Below, piece by piece: positions 1 to 5,600 of a stretch of 16,952 nt of DNA (position 1 is its first letter; each line of letters starts with the position of its first letter). The notes beneath the pieces are model-generated. The model saw nothing but the letters and a program-made list of their open reading frames with translations. It had not been told where the DNA came from and did not search any database. The stretch is from JBHHXR01 sp046757205 (lineage in GTDB: Bacteria > Pseudomonadota > Alphaproteobacteria > Rhodobacterales > Rhodobacteraceae). The position numbers and the translations under genes are program-made. Location of the stretch: NCBI GenBank assembly GCA_046757205.1, contig JBHHXR010000046.1:1-16952 (forward strand), given 5' to 3'.

Positions 1-4
1 CAGG

Positions 5-232
5 TCACAGCACCTCGTGGAAGGCTTCTTCCGCCGCGTCGGTCCAGTGCCAGGTGTCGTCGAATGCCTCGATCTGGGCCGCGCTTTCGTTGCCCTTCGG
101 CCCCTTGAACAGCACGTTGTAGGAGGCGTTGGAGTTGAACGGCGGGTCGAGGTAGATGAGATCGACGGTCTCGTCCCCGATCTCGTCGCGCAGGACGGCG
201 AGGTTGTCGCCGTAATAGAGGTGGTTGGTCAT
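5..232 (-). pseudogene. DNA methyltransferase, N-terminal fragment
   Basis: Adenine/cytosine-N4 class site-specific DNA methyltransferase (SAM-dependent, acts on DNA), of which only the first 75 residues are present. The N-terminal YYGDNLAVL stretch and the catalytic motif IV DPPF (residues 29-32, in LIYLDPPFNSNASYNVLF) are intact and typical of the type III-like/beta-class methylases that begin this way. Family members normally run several hundred residues, with the SAM-binding FxGxG motif near the C-terminus, so this product cannot be active. The frame closes with TGA at 5-7, right at the window edge, within a segment (EEAFHEVL) that normally continues. Start chosen at 232 because an AAGGAG-type ribosome site lies about 9 bases upstream. 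Whether this is a decayed gene, a frameshift or a sequencing error cannot be decided because the remainder lies outside the window. High confidence in family, moderate in the pseudogene call. Confidence 0.75.
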
Positions 233-262
233 GCGGCACCGCTCCTTCGCGGCGGAGCTTAG

Positions 263-293
263 ATCACGATGCGCTTCGTTGGAAACCCTTGCC
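263..293 (-). repeat. Dispersed 31-nt repeat, copy 1
   Basis: Read on the minus strand this element (GCAAGGGTTTCC near its 5' end, GCGCATCGTGATC at its 3' end) matches the minus strand of 5517-5547 at about 25 of 31 positions without gaps. Both copies are intergenic and both lie in gaps that also hold the 40-nt repeat. Probably a member of a genome-wide alphaproteobacterial intergenic repeat family; no function is known to me. Confidence 0.5.
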
Positions 294-387
294 CGGCCTG
301 ACAAGCATCGCCCCTGCCCCGGGGACGGGCGCGTTCCGGGGTTGACGCGCGGGGGATGGACGGCCTGTTGAAAGCCCGCATGCGGCG

Positions 388-427
388 CGGGCGGGCGCAT
401 GCCCGGGACTTCCGTCCCGGGCGGCCG
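388..427 (-). repeat. Dispersed 40-nt palindromic repeat, copy 1
   Basis: Minus-strand copy of an element that recurs on the plus strand at 5447-5486 with 39 of 40 bases identical. Its core, 402-421, is a perfect 8-bp inverted repeat (CCCGGGAC / GTCCCGGG) around a TTCC loop; the rest is a G/C-rich flank ending in GCGCATG on this strand. The near identity in two unlinked gaps points to a mobile or recently amplified REP-like sequence. Confidence 0.75.
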
Positions 428-510
428 TGCGGGTGGCTGAGTGGTGAAGGGCGAGACGGGATCCGACGCGGGTTTCGCGGGCCACGGGGCGGTGCGGTTG
501 TCGCGGGAGG

Positions 511-528
511 TCCCCGCCTGCGCGGGGA
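511..528. repeat. REP-like hairpin (TCCCCGC...GCGGGGA)
   Basis: A perfect 7-bp inverted repeat, TCCCCGC (511-517) and GCGGGGA (522-528), with a 4-base loop. It sits inside GGAGGTCCCCGCCTGCG followed by GGATGACA, the layout of the very common proteobacterial intergenic palindrome that reads GTCATCCCCGC on the other strand. Intergenic, not followed by a T-run, so not a classical terminator. Confidence 0.6.
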
Positions 529-676
529 TGACAGGCGGGCGGCCGGTGTTGCGGCCGCTGCGCGTATCGGCGCGTGCCGGGCAACTCCTTGCTGTCGCAT
601 TCGGCGTATTTCGCGCGCCGACGCGGTCGCGGCGCAAATCCCGGTTTGATCGCGCCGCGGAATTCGGCCATGAACG

Positions 677-1642
677 ATGAAACGGCGCAGGCGGCGGCGG
701 GCGAAGGGTTTGGCGGACAGGTTGCGGGTTCTTTTCATGTATCGGGCCGGACACAGGAATGTCGGCTCCAAGATCATGCGCTGCGACCAGCTCTGCGCGA
801 TAGCGCGGCGCTATCTCGGCGAGCGCTACGAGTTTTCGCTGGTCTCGCCGCCGCCGCCGCGAAACCCGGCGCGCCAGGTGCGCTTCGCGCGGCAGTGCCG
901 CGGCGCCGTGGTGATCCTGCTCAAGCATGTCGAGCGGGTGCTTGTCGGCGACGCCATCGCGGAACTGCGCGCCGGCGCGCGCGCGATCTGCGTCGATTAT
1001 GTCGACAGCCCGCCGACGGCGGCGTTCGCGCCCTTGGTGGACGTGCACATCGCGGCCTCGCGCGCCGGGCTGGAGATGCTCCGCGAGAGGTTGTCGGGCG
1101 ACGGTTACGCCCCGAGGCCGGGGGCGGAGATACGCCTCGTCACCCATCATGCCGATCCGCGCATCCGGCCGCGGCCGCAGCCCGATTGCGGCGAATTGCG
1201 CCTGCTCTATTTGGGCAACCCCGACAACACCTACATTCCCGCCGCCGCCGCCGCCGATGTCGCGCTCGCCGGCTACGGCAGGGACGACAATTTCGCCAGC
1301 GCGCTGGCCGCCGCCGCCGGCTACAACATGCACTACTGCATCCGCCGGCGGCCGCACTCGGCGCCGAAGCCGTTCACCAAGGGGTTCAACGCCGCCGCCT
1401 TCGACCGCAACCTGCTGGTCAACCGGCAGGTCGACGACGCCGAGCACTATCTCGGCGCCGACTATCCGTTCTTCGTCGACTCATTGAAGCCGCAGGCGAT
1501 CGCCGACGGCATCGCGAAGGCGAAATCGCTGGTCGGCTCGCCGGAATGGCAACGCGGCCTCGGGGCGGTGCGCGAAATGAGAAAGCGCTGCGCGCCGGCG
1601 CGGGTCGCGGCCGAACTCGGCGATATTCTGGCGATGTTCTGA
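677..1642 (+). CDS. Glycosyltransferase-like protein (GT-B-like), uncharacterised
   Basis: A 321-residue soluble protein. After a basic N-terminus (KRRRRRR) comes a beta-strand-like LRVLFMYR segment (16-23) as at the start of a Rossmann fold; the second half has a strand (ELRLLYLG, 173-180) and a KPFTKGF motif (231-237) followed by LLVNRQVDDAEHYLGADYPF. The two-lobe pattern and the KPFTKGF block resemble the C-terminal donor lobe of GT-B glycosyltransferases, where such a loop contacts a nucleotide-sugar. No transmembrane segment is visible. It stands alone: no polysaccharide genes are nearby, and the next gene converges from the other strand. The start at 677 is the first in-frame ATG; an internal ATG at 737 (residue 21) would still keep the first strand's end and cannot be excluded. 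Function is inferred from pattern only. Confidence 0.65.
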   Translation: MKRRRRRRAKGLADRLRVLFMYRAGHRNVGSKIMRCDQLCAIARRYLGERYEFSLVSPPPPRNPARQVRFARQCRGAVVILLKHVERVLVGDAIAELRAGARAICVDYVDSPPTAAFAPLVDVHIAASRAGLEMLRERLSGDGYAPRPGAEIRLVTHHADPRIRPRPQPDCGELRLLYLGNPDNTYIPAAAAADVALAGYGRDDNFASALAAAAGYNMHYCIRRRPHSAPKPFTKGFNAAAFDRNLLVNRQVDDAEHYLGADYPFFVDSLKPQAIADGIAKAKSLVGSPEWQRGLGAVREMRKRCAPARVAAELGDILAMF

Positions 1643-1661
1643 CCCGCCATCGACCGCGGCG

Positions 1662-1678
1662 CCGGCACCGCGTGCCGG
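1662..1678. terminator. Hairpin between convergent genes
   Basis: CCGGCAC (1662-1668) and GTGCCGG (1672-1678) form a perfect 7-bp stem with a 3-base loop, framed by an outer CCCGCC/GGCGGG pairing (1643-1648, 1685-1690). It lies in the 63-base gap between the ends of the glycosyltransferase-like gene and the phosphatase gene, as expected of a bidirectional transcription end, but no T-run follows on either strand. Confidence 0.4.
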
Positions 1679-1705
1679 GCCCCGGGCGGGTGGAGCCGGC
1701 GCGTT

Positions 1706-2194
1706 TCAGGGCCGCCGCCTGCCCCCGGCAAGCACCGCGAGGAGACCGCGCGACGCCGTTTCCAGCAGGTCGAAAACGCCGTCGAAATCGCCGGTGAAAT
1801 AAGGGTCGGGCACGTCGCGCAGCGGCTGTTCCGGCGCGTGGTCGAGCATGAGCGACAGGCGGGCGCCGCCGGATGGCGGGCGCATCTCCCGCAACTCGGA
1901 CAGGTTACCGCCATCCATCGCCACCATCAGGTCGAACCGCAGGAAATCGGCCGCCCGGACCTGGCGCGCGCGCAGCATCGAAATATCGACGCCGCGCGAC
2001 CGCGCCGCGATGCAGGCGCGGCGGTGCGGCGGCCGCCCGGCGTTCCAGTCCGCCGTGCCGGCGCTGTCGGCCTCGATGCCGCTGCCCTGCGCGATATGGC
2101 GGAAGACGCCCTCGGCGGTCGGTGAGCGGCAGATATTGCCGAGACAGACGAACAGGATGCGTTGCACCGGGCGCCCCGGGGGAAGCCGGGCCAT
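1706..2194 (-). CDS. Low-molecular-weight protein tyrosine phosphatase
   Basis: A 162-residue cytoplasmic phosphatase of the LMW-PTP family, hydrolysing phosphotyrosine (or related phosphoesters) through a cysteinyl-phosphate intermediate. The P-loop CX5R is CLGNICR (Cys17-Arg23) followed by Ser24, and the general-acid loop is DPY (Asp130-Tyr132); both are complete and in the expected order, and the length matches the 150-165 residues usual for the family. The start codon lies one base past the TGA of the upstream membrane-protein gene (TGACATG) and lacks a clear ribosome site, so translation is probably coupled. In bacteria these enzymes often act with a tyrosine kinase in exopolysaccharide control; no such kinase is here, so the target is unknown. 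Family assignment is firm. Confidence 0.92.
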   Translation of the reverse strand: MARLPPGRPVQRILFVCLGNICRSPTAEGVFRHIAQGSGIEADSAGTADWNAGRPPHRRACIAARSRGVDISMLRARQVRAADFLRFDLMVAMDGGNLSELREMRPPSGGARLSLMLDHAPEQPLRDVPDPYFTGDFDGVFDLLETASRGLLAVLAGGRRRP

Positions 2195-2195
2195 G

Positions 2196-2645
2196 TCAGC
2201 GCAATGTACCGTTGGCGCGCTGGGTGATCGCGTAGTAGAGCAGGAGGACGGCGACGATCGCGGTAACCGCCGAAAAAGCGGTGGCGAAAAAGCCGGCGGT
2301 CTCCGAGGCGCTGACATCGGCCAGCGTGAAATCGTAGAGCGACGGCAGTATCATCGCCATCAGCGCGATCCAGAACGCTGAAACCGCCGCGCCGCGGCGC
2401 ATCAGCAGCAGCACCGAACCGGCGACGGCGGCCCATTGCGAGATCGCCCAGGCGGCCTGTGCCCACACCGGAAAACTGAAGAAATAGGCAAGGTGGGCCT
2501 CGGGGAACCGGCTGGTGTAGGCGGCAAAGCGGGCCTGGGTCATCGCGTAGTCCATCGCGATCACCGTGTTCCAGACCAGGGAAGCGATGCCGACTGCCCA
2601 CAGGTGCCGGGGAGCCGGGGCGGCTTGTGCCGCGGGATCGGCCAT
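2196..2645 (-). CDS. Small integral membrane protein (about 4-5 helices)
   Basis: A 149-residue protein made almost wholly of hydrophobic helices, roughly 14-33, 53-83, 86-106 and 117-140. It has the conserved-looking opening HLWAVGIASLVWN, then MDYAMTQ and YFFSFPVWAQAAWA. Proteins of this pattern are widespread in Alphaproteobacteria and are often labelled sugar transporter in databases without experimental support; I would call it uncharacterised. The start at 2645 is preceded by ACAGGAGGCAGAC, a strong ribosome site; the ATG 18 bases upstream overlaps that site and is rejected. It is first in a two-gene unit with the phosphatase (1-base gap) and divergent from the DUF1127 gene. Confidence 0.8.
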   Translation of the reverse strand: MADPAAQAAPAPRHLWAVGIASLVWNTVIAMDYAMTQARFAAYTSRFPEAHLAYFFSFPVWAQAAWAISQWAAVAGSVLLLMRRGAAVSAFWIALMAMILPSLYDFTLADVSASETAGFFATAFSAVTAIVAVLLLYYAITQRANGTLR

Positions 2646-2714
2646 GTCTGCCTCCTGTCCCACGGCCGCGACGGTATCACGCCTGCAAGCGAGTCTGGAA
2701 GGGGCACGCCGTGA

Positions 2715-2743
2715 TTTGACGCCAAGTCATAGCGGGTTTGACA
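2715..2743 (+). promoter_or_regulatory. Candidate promoter/operator with paired TTTGAC boxes
   Basis: Two direct copies of TTTGAC (2715-2720 and 2737-2742) are spaced 22 bases apart, two helical turns, in an unusually A/T-rich gap between divergent genes. The second reads TTGACA (2738-2743), a perfect -35 hexamer, but the bases 17 downstream (AACCGC) are a poor -10. It may be a promoter for the DUF1127 gene using a non-standard -10, or a pair of regulator half-sites. Confidence 0.35.
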
Positions 2744-2832
2744 AAAACCACACTGTTCGCAACCGCACAAAAGACTACCTTGTGCAGTGCACCACGAACG
2801 AAAGCGGAAGCTTCGATAACAGGAGCCGAACA

Positions 2833-3087
2833 ATGGTAACGATCTCTCATACACACGGCGAACCGCGCCCTCTCTCTCTGCGCGTCGCGGATTTTCTGGA
2901 GCGCACGGCGGCCATGCTGCGCGACAGCTATACCTTCCGGCGCAACTACCGGCAGACCTATCGCGAACTCCAGGGCCTTTCGGATCGCGATCTGCACGAT
3001 CTCGGCATTTCGCGAGCCGATATCGAGCGGGTGGCCACCGAATCCGCGCTGTCGGCGCTGAACAAGGCGGCGGCGGAACGGCGCTGA
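2833..3087 (+). CDS. DUF1127 (YjiS-like) small protein
   Basis: An 84-residue protein whose C-terminal half carries the DUF1127 signature: YRQTYRELQGLSDRDLHDLGISRADIERVA, with the typical arginine/leucine helix followed by the L-x-D-I/L-G-I-x-R turn. Small DUF1127 proteins in Alphaproteobacteria have been linked to RNA turnover, phosphate/carbon metabolism and stress responses, and some bind RNA; the role here is not shown by sequence. The start at 2833 has AGGAG eight bases upstream. The gene is alone, divergent from the membrane protein/phosphatase pair, with a long A/T-rich 5' region unlike the surrounding DNA, suggesting strong or regulated transcription. Confidence 0.9.
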   Translation: MVTISHTHGEPRPLSLRVADFLERTAAMLRDSYTFRRNYRQTYRELQGLSDRDLHDLGISRADIERVATESALSALNKAAAERR

Positions 3088-3124
3088 CGCGGCCGGAGCC
3101 TGTGCGCGCGGCGATTGTCATCGG

Positions 3125-3166
3125 TCCGGGGCGGGGGTAGCCTGAAGGCTCCCAGGACCCCGGAGG
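3125..3166 (+). promoter_or_regulatory. Leader hairpin overlapping the HAD gene ribosome site
   Basis: TCCGGGG (3125-3131) can pair with CCCCGGA (3158-3164). Inside this, GGG-AGCC (3135-3142, one bulged T) pairs with GGCTCCC (3147-3153) around a TGAA loop. The outer 3' arm overlaps the ribosome site GGAGG (3162-3166), six bases before the HAD start, so the fold would mask it. It may also serve as the transcription end of the DUF1127 gene. Confidence 0.4.
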
Positions 3167-3172
3167 CCGCGC

Positions 3173-3871
3173 ATGCGCCGCGTGACGGCGATCGGCTTCG
3201 ACGCCGACGACACATTATGGCACAACGAGAGGTTCTTCCGCCTCGGCGAAGCGCGGTTTACAGATCTGCTGCGCGGCTACGCCGATGCCGATCGCCTGAG
3301 CGAGCGGCTTCTGGAAGCTGAAAAGCGCAACGTGCAGCATTATGGCTACGGCGCCAAGGGTTTCACCCTGTCGATGATCGAGACCGCCATCGAGATCACC
3401 GAGGGCCGCGTGCCGGCCAGCGTGATCGGCGATATTCTCGATGCCGGGCGCGACATCCTGCGCCATCCGGTCGAACCGTTGCCGCATGTCGAAGATACCC
3501 TTGGCCGGCTGGCGGGGCGCTACCGGATGGTGCTGATCACCAAGGGCGATCTGTTCCATCAGGAGCGCAAGCTGGCGGCGTCGGGGATGGGCGATCTGTT
3601 CGACGCCGTGGAGATCGTCTCGGAAAAGACGCCGGACATCTACCGGCTGGCCTTCGCGCACCACGGCGACGGGCCGGAGCGCGCGATGATGGTCGGCAAT
3701 TCCCTGAAATCGGACGTGATTCCGGCGATCGAGGCGGGAAGCTGGGGCGTGCACGTGCCCCATGACGTGACCTGGGCGCTGGAGCATGACGAGCCGCCGG
3801 AGCACTCGCCGCGGTTTCGCCGGCTCGACCATCTGGGCAGTCTCGAGGCGCTCCTGGAGGATATCGGATGA
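3173..3871 (+). CDS. HAD-superfamily hydrolase (phosphatase-like)
   Basis: A 232-residue soluble HAD hydrolase. All four catalytic motifs are present: motif I DADDT (nucleophile Asp10, acid/base Asp12), motif II Thr123 in LITKGD, motif III Lys152 in SEKTPD, motif IV GNSLKSD (175-181). An alpha-helical cap of subtype C1 fits between motifs I and II (about 20-100). Such proteins dephosphorylate small metabolites; the substrate cannot be read from sequence, although DADDTLW and TKGD are typical of an alphaproteobacterial clade annotated only as HAD family hydrolase. The start at 3173 has GGAGG six bases upstream. Its stop overlaps the start of the next gene (ATGA at 3868-3871), so the two are translated together. 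Confidence 0.9.
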   Translation: MRRVTAIGFDADDTLWHNERFFRLGEARFTDLLRGYADADRLSERLLEAEKRNVQHYGYGAKGFTLSMIETAIEITEGRVPASVIGDILDAGRDILRHPVEPLPHVEDTLGRLAGRYRMVLITKGDLFHQERKLAASGMGDLFDAVEIVSEKTPDIYRLAFAHHGDGPERAMMVGNSLKSDVIPAIEAGSWGVHVPHDVTWALEHDEPPEHSPRFRRLDHLGSLEALLEDIG

Positions 3872-4194
3872 TCCGCGCCGGGCTGGCGGCGTTTGGCCTG
3901 GCGCTGATTGCCGGGTGCGCCGCGGGTCCGTCGGCGCGGGGGCCGGACTACCTGTGCGGCGGACCGCCGCCGGTACGCGTGTCGTCGGCCTACATCGCCG
4001 CGACGCCCGGCGTGCGGCTGATCGGCGCCTATGACGATGACAGCGTGGATGTCGGGGTATCGGGTGCCGCAGGGACCGGCGGCGGCATCGGGCTGGCGCT
4101 CGGCAAGACCTTCCGCGCGCGGCCGCGCAACGCGCTCATCGAGTGGCCGGACGGCACGCGTATGGCCTGTGTTCCTGTCGCGCGAGGGGGCTAG
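3868..4194 (+). CDS. Small lipoprotein, hypothetical
   Basis: A 108-residue protein with a lipoprotein signal: hydrophobic stretch LAAFGLALIAGC with lipobox I-A-G-C and acylation site Cys17. The mature part has a glycine-rich segment (SGAAGTGGGIGLALGK, about 65-80) and a second and third cysteine (Cys32 and Cys101 by count of the visible translation). It should be anchored in the cell envelope. I recognise no domain. The 4-base overlap with the HAD gene implies co-translation, though a cytoplasmic phosphatase and an envelope lipoprotein have no obvious shared job. Confidence 0.7.
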   Translation: MIRAGLAAFGLALIAGCAAGPSARGPDYLCGGPPPVRVSSAYIAATPGVRLIGAYDDDSVDVGVSGAAGTGGGIGLALGKTFRARPRNALIEWPDGTRMACVPVARGG

Positions 4195-4201
4195 CTGTGA
4201 G

Positions 4202-4223
4202 CAGGCCGGCGTGGGCCGGCCTG
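4202..4223. terminator. Bidirectional hairpin terminator candidate
   Basis: CAGGCCGGC (4202-4210) and GCCGGCCTG (4215-4223) form a perfect 9-bp G/C-rich stem with a GTGG loop, in the 46-base gap between the convergent lipoprotein and GYD genes. No T-run follows, so it may act as a processing or Rho-assisted end. Confidence 0.5.
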
Positions 4224-4240
4224 GCGTTCGCCAGACCGGT

Positions 4241-4567
4241 TCAGCCCGGCGGGGAATAGGTCGCCGCGGCGGCTTTCGCCTTGGCCATCGCCTCCATCGC
4301 TTCACTGCTGGTCAGCAGGGGCGTAGTCTTGGCGTCCGACACGGCGCCGGCGGCGGCGACCGTCATGGAGCCGCCCGCCATGGCGATCTTGTCGCCTTCG
4401 ACGATGGCCATGAAATCGTAGTCGCCGAAGGTGAAGTAGAACGCGTGCATCTTGGCGCCCAGGCTTTCGATCAGTTGCCGCGCGGCCGCTTCACGATCCT
4501 CGGGATTCGCCACCATGGCCTTTACGGACCTGGCCGTATAGCGCCCCTGAAACAGGAAATGTGCCAT
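4241..4567 (-). CDS. GYD-domain protein
   Basis: A 108-residue protein of the GYD family (ferredoxin-like, alpha/beta-barrel-type small domain), recognised by the opening MAHFLFQGRYT, the helix with ARQLIESLGA, and the family-naming segment FGDYDFMAIVE (47-57). A C-terminal Ala/Lys-rich helix follows. The biochemical role of GYD proteins is not established. The start at 4567 is preceded by GGGGAGG with a 7-base spacer. It is a single-gene unit, divergent from the sirtuin gene, sharing a 156-bp upstream region. Confidence 0.85.
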   Translation of the reverse strand: MAHFLFQGRYTARSVKAMVANPEDREAAARQLIESLGAKMHAFYFTFGDYDFMAIVEGDKIAMAGGSMTVAAAGAVSDAKTTPLLTSSEAMEAMAKAKAAAATYSPPG

Positions 4568-4671
4568 CTCGATACCTCCCCTTTTGTGAAAGGGCGCAAT
4601 GTTACAGGATTCCCGGGAAAGTTGCCCGGAAATTGTTTTCGCCGCGTGTTCGATACATGCTGAAGGGGTTA

Positions 4672-4690
4672 CGGCAACTTCGGATTGCCG
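4672..4690 (+). promoter_or_regulatory. Stem-loop with UUCG tetraloop upstream of the sirtuin gene
   Basis: CGGCAA (4672-4677) pairs with TTGCCG (4685-4690); inside, C4678 and G4683 close a TTCG loop with A4684 bulged, giving the extra-stable C(UUCG)G tetraloop in RNA. It ends 33 bases before the sirtuin start and lies in its leader if transcription begins upstream. Possible attenuator or mRNA-stability element. Confidence 0.35.
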
Positions 4691-4723
4691 ATTCCTGTTC
4701 ACCACTGGCGCCGGAGGTGCCGG

Positions 4724-5419
4724 ATGCGCAACATCGTCATTCTGACCGGTGCCGGCGTTTCGGCGGAATCGGGTCTGGGGACGTTCCGCGACGCCGGCGG
4801 CATCTGGACGAAATACGACTTTCGGGACGTGGCGACGCCGGAGGGTTTCGCGCGCAGTCCGGCGCTGGTGCACGAGTTCTACAATGCCCGGCGAGCCAAC
4901 TGCCGCAAGGCGGCGCCGAACGCGGCGCACGCCGCGCTGGCGCGGCTGGAGCGGAACTTCGGCGGCGAGGTTCTGGTGATCACCCAGAATGTCGATGACC
5001 TGCACGAGCGCGCCGGGTCGCGCAATGTCCGGCACATGCATGGCGAGCTTTTCGGTGCGCTTTGCGCTTCCTGCGGCCACCGCTGGGATGCGCCGGTGCG
5101 GATGTCGGGGGCCGATGCCTGCCCGTCCTGCCGAGCCCGCACGGTGCGCCCCGATGTCGTCTGGTTCGGCGAGATGCCGTATTGCATGGACGAGATCGCG
5201 GCCGCTCTGGGGCGGGCCGATCTGTTCGTCGCCATCGGCACCTCGGGGCAGGTCTACCCGGCGGCGGCCTTCGTGCAGGACGCATCCGCCGCCGGGGCGC
5301 GGACGCTGGAGATCAACCTGGAACGCACGGCGATCAGCGGCGATTTCGACGCCGGACGCTACGGACCGGCGGGCGAGTTGGTGCCGCGATGGGTGGGCGA
5401 GGTGCTGGGCGAGAGGTGA
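4724..5419 (+). CDS. cobB: NAD-dependent protein deacylase, class III sirtuin (CobB type)
   Basis: A 231-residue cytoplasmic sirtuin removing acyl groups from lysines with NAD+ consumption. Visible motifs: NAD-binding GAGVSAESGLGTFRD (9-23), TQNVDDLH (88-95), catalytic His106 in HMHGEL, four zinc cysteines Cys114, Cys117, Cys133 and Cys136, then PDVVWFGE (143-150), the nucleotide loop IGTSGQVYP (171-179) and EINLE. The acyl-pocket pair Tyr53/Arg56 (FYNAR) matches the YxxR signature that lets SIRT5 and E. coli CobB remove succinyl and malonyl groups, so desuccinylase activity is predicted along with deacetylation. The start at 4724 has GGAGG six bases upstream; the ATG at 4685 lies within a stem-loop and is rejected. 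Monocistronic, convergent with the copper chaperone gene. Confidence 0.93.
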   Translation: MRNIVILTGAGVSAESGLGTFRDAGGIWTKYDFRDVATPEGFARSPALVHEFYNARRANCRKAAPNAAHAALARLERNFGGEVLVITQNVDDLHERAGSRNVRHMHGELFGALCASCGHRWDAPVRMSGADACPSCRARTVRPDVVWFGEMPYCMDEIAAALGRADLFVAIGTSGQVYPAAAFVQDASAAGARTLEINLERTAISGDFDAGRYGPAGELVPRWVGEVLGER

Positions 5420-5446
5420 CGGTGCGTCCCGCAGTATCCCCCCGCC

Positions 5447-5486
5447 CGGCCGCCCGGGACGGATGTCCCGGGCATGCGCCCGCCCG
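5447..5486 (+). repeat. Dispersed 40-nt palindromic repeat, copy 2
   Basis: Plus-strand copy of the element seen on the minus strand at 388-427, with a single mismatch (T at 5464 in place of A). Core inverted repeat CCCGGGAC / GTCCCGGG around a 4-base loop. It lies just past the sirtuin stop and could also form a transcription-end hairpin. Confidence 0.75.
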
Positions 5487-5516
5487 GCCGGGCCCGGCTC
5501 GGCGCGGCGCGCTCAA

Positions 5517-5547
5517 GATCAAGATGCGCCTTGCGGGAAACCCCTGC
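5517..5547 (-). repeat. Dispersed 31-nt repeat, copy 2
   Basis: Matches 263-293 at about 25 of 31 positions, same strand. Lies 30 bases beyond the 40-nt repeat in the gap between the convergent sirtuin and copper-chaperone genes. No open reading frame of interest crosses it. Confidence 0.5.
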
Positions 5548-5600
5548 GCCGATCCGGCAGGTCTTCGCCGGACGGGGCTGCACCGGGCACCGCGCAGCGC

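Larger units (their letters stand above)
233..676. other. Gene-free interval rich in palindromic repeats
   Basis: No convincing gene is present in these 444 bases: the ORFs through it run on several frames of both strands and have arginine/proline-rich, low-quality translations. What it does hold is a set of short repeats: a 31-nt element near 263-293 shared with 5517-5547, a 40-nt element at 388-427 shared with 5447-5486, and an 18-nt hairpin at 511-528. It separates the divergently oriented methyltransferase fragment and the glycosyltransferase-like gene, so it must also contain their promoters, but no clear -35/-10 pair stands out. Confidence 0.6.

Noticed and set aside
233..1447. N-terminal and upstream extension of the methyltransferase frame
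   Set aside because: Everything before the ATG at 232 is repeat-derived or antisense sequence; the ATG has a good ribosome site and a family-like N-terminus.
574..1797. A 407-codon plus-strand frame overlapping the glycosyltransferase-like gene
   Set aside because: Arg/Ala-rich translation without secondary-structure pattern; the 677-1642 frame has a normal protein composition and matches a recognisable fold pattern.
1..2645. Defence island built from the methyltransferase fragment and neighbours
   Set aside because: No restriction enzyme, nuclease, toxin or other defence gene accompanies the fragment; the neighbours are housekeeping or uncharacterised.
4609..4632. Imperfect inverted repeat around CCCGGGAAAGTTGCCCGG upstream of the GYD gene
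   Set aside because: Arms need a bulge to pair and the position matches no promoter element; too weak to list as an operator.
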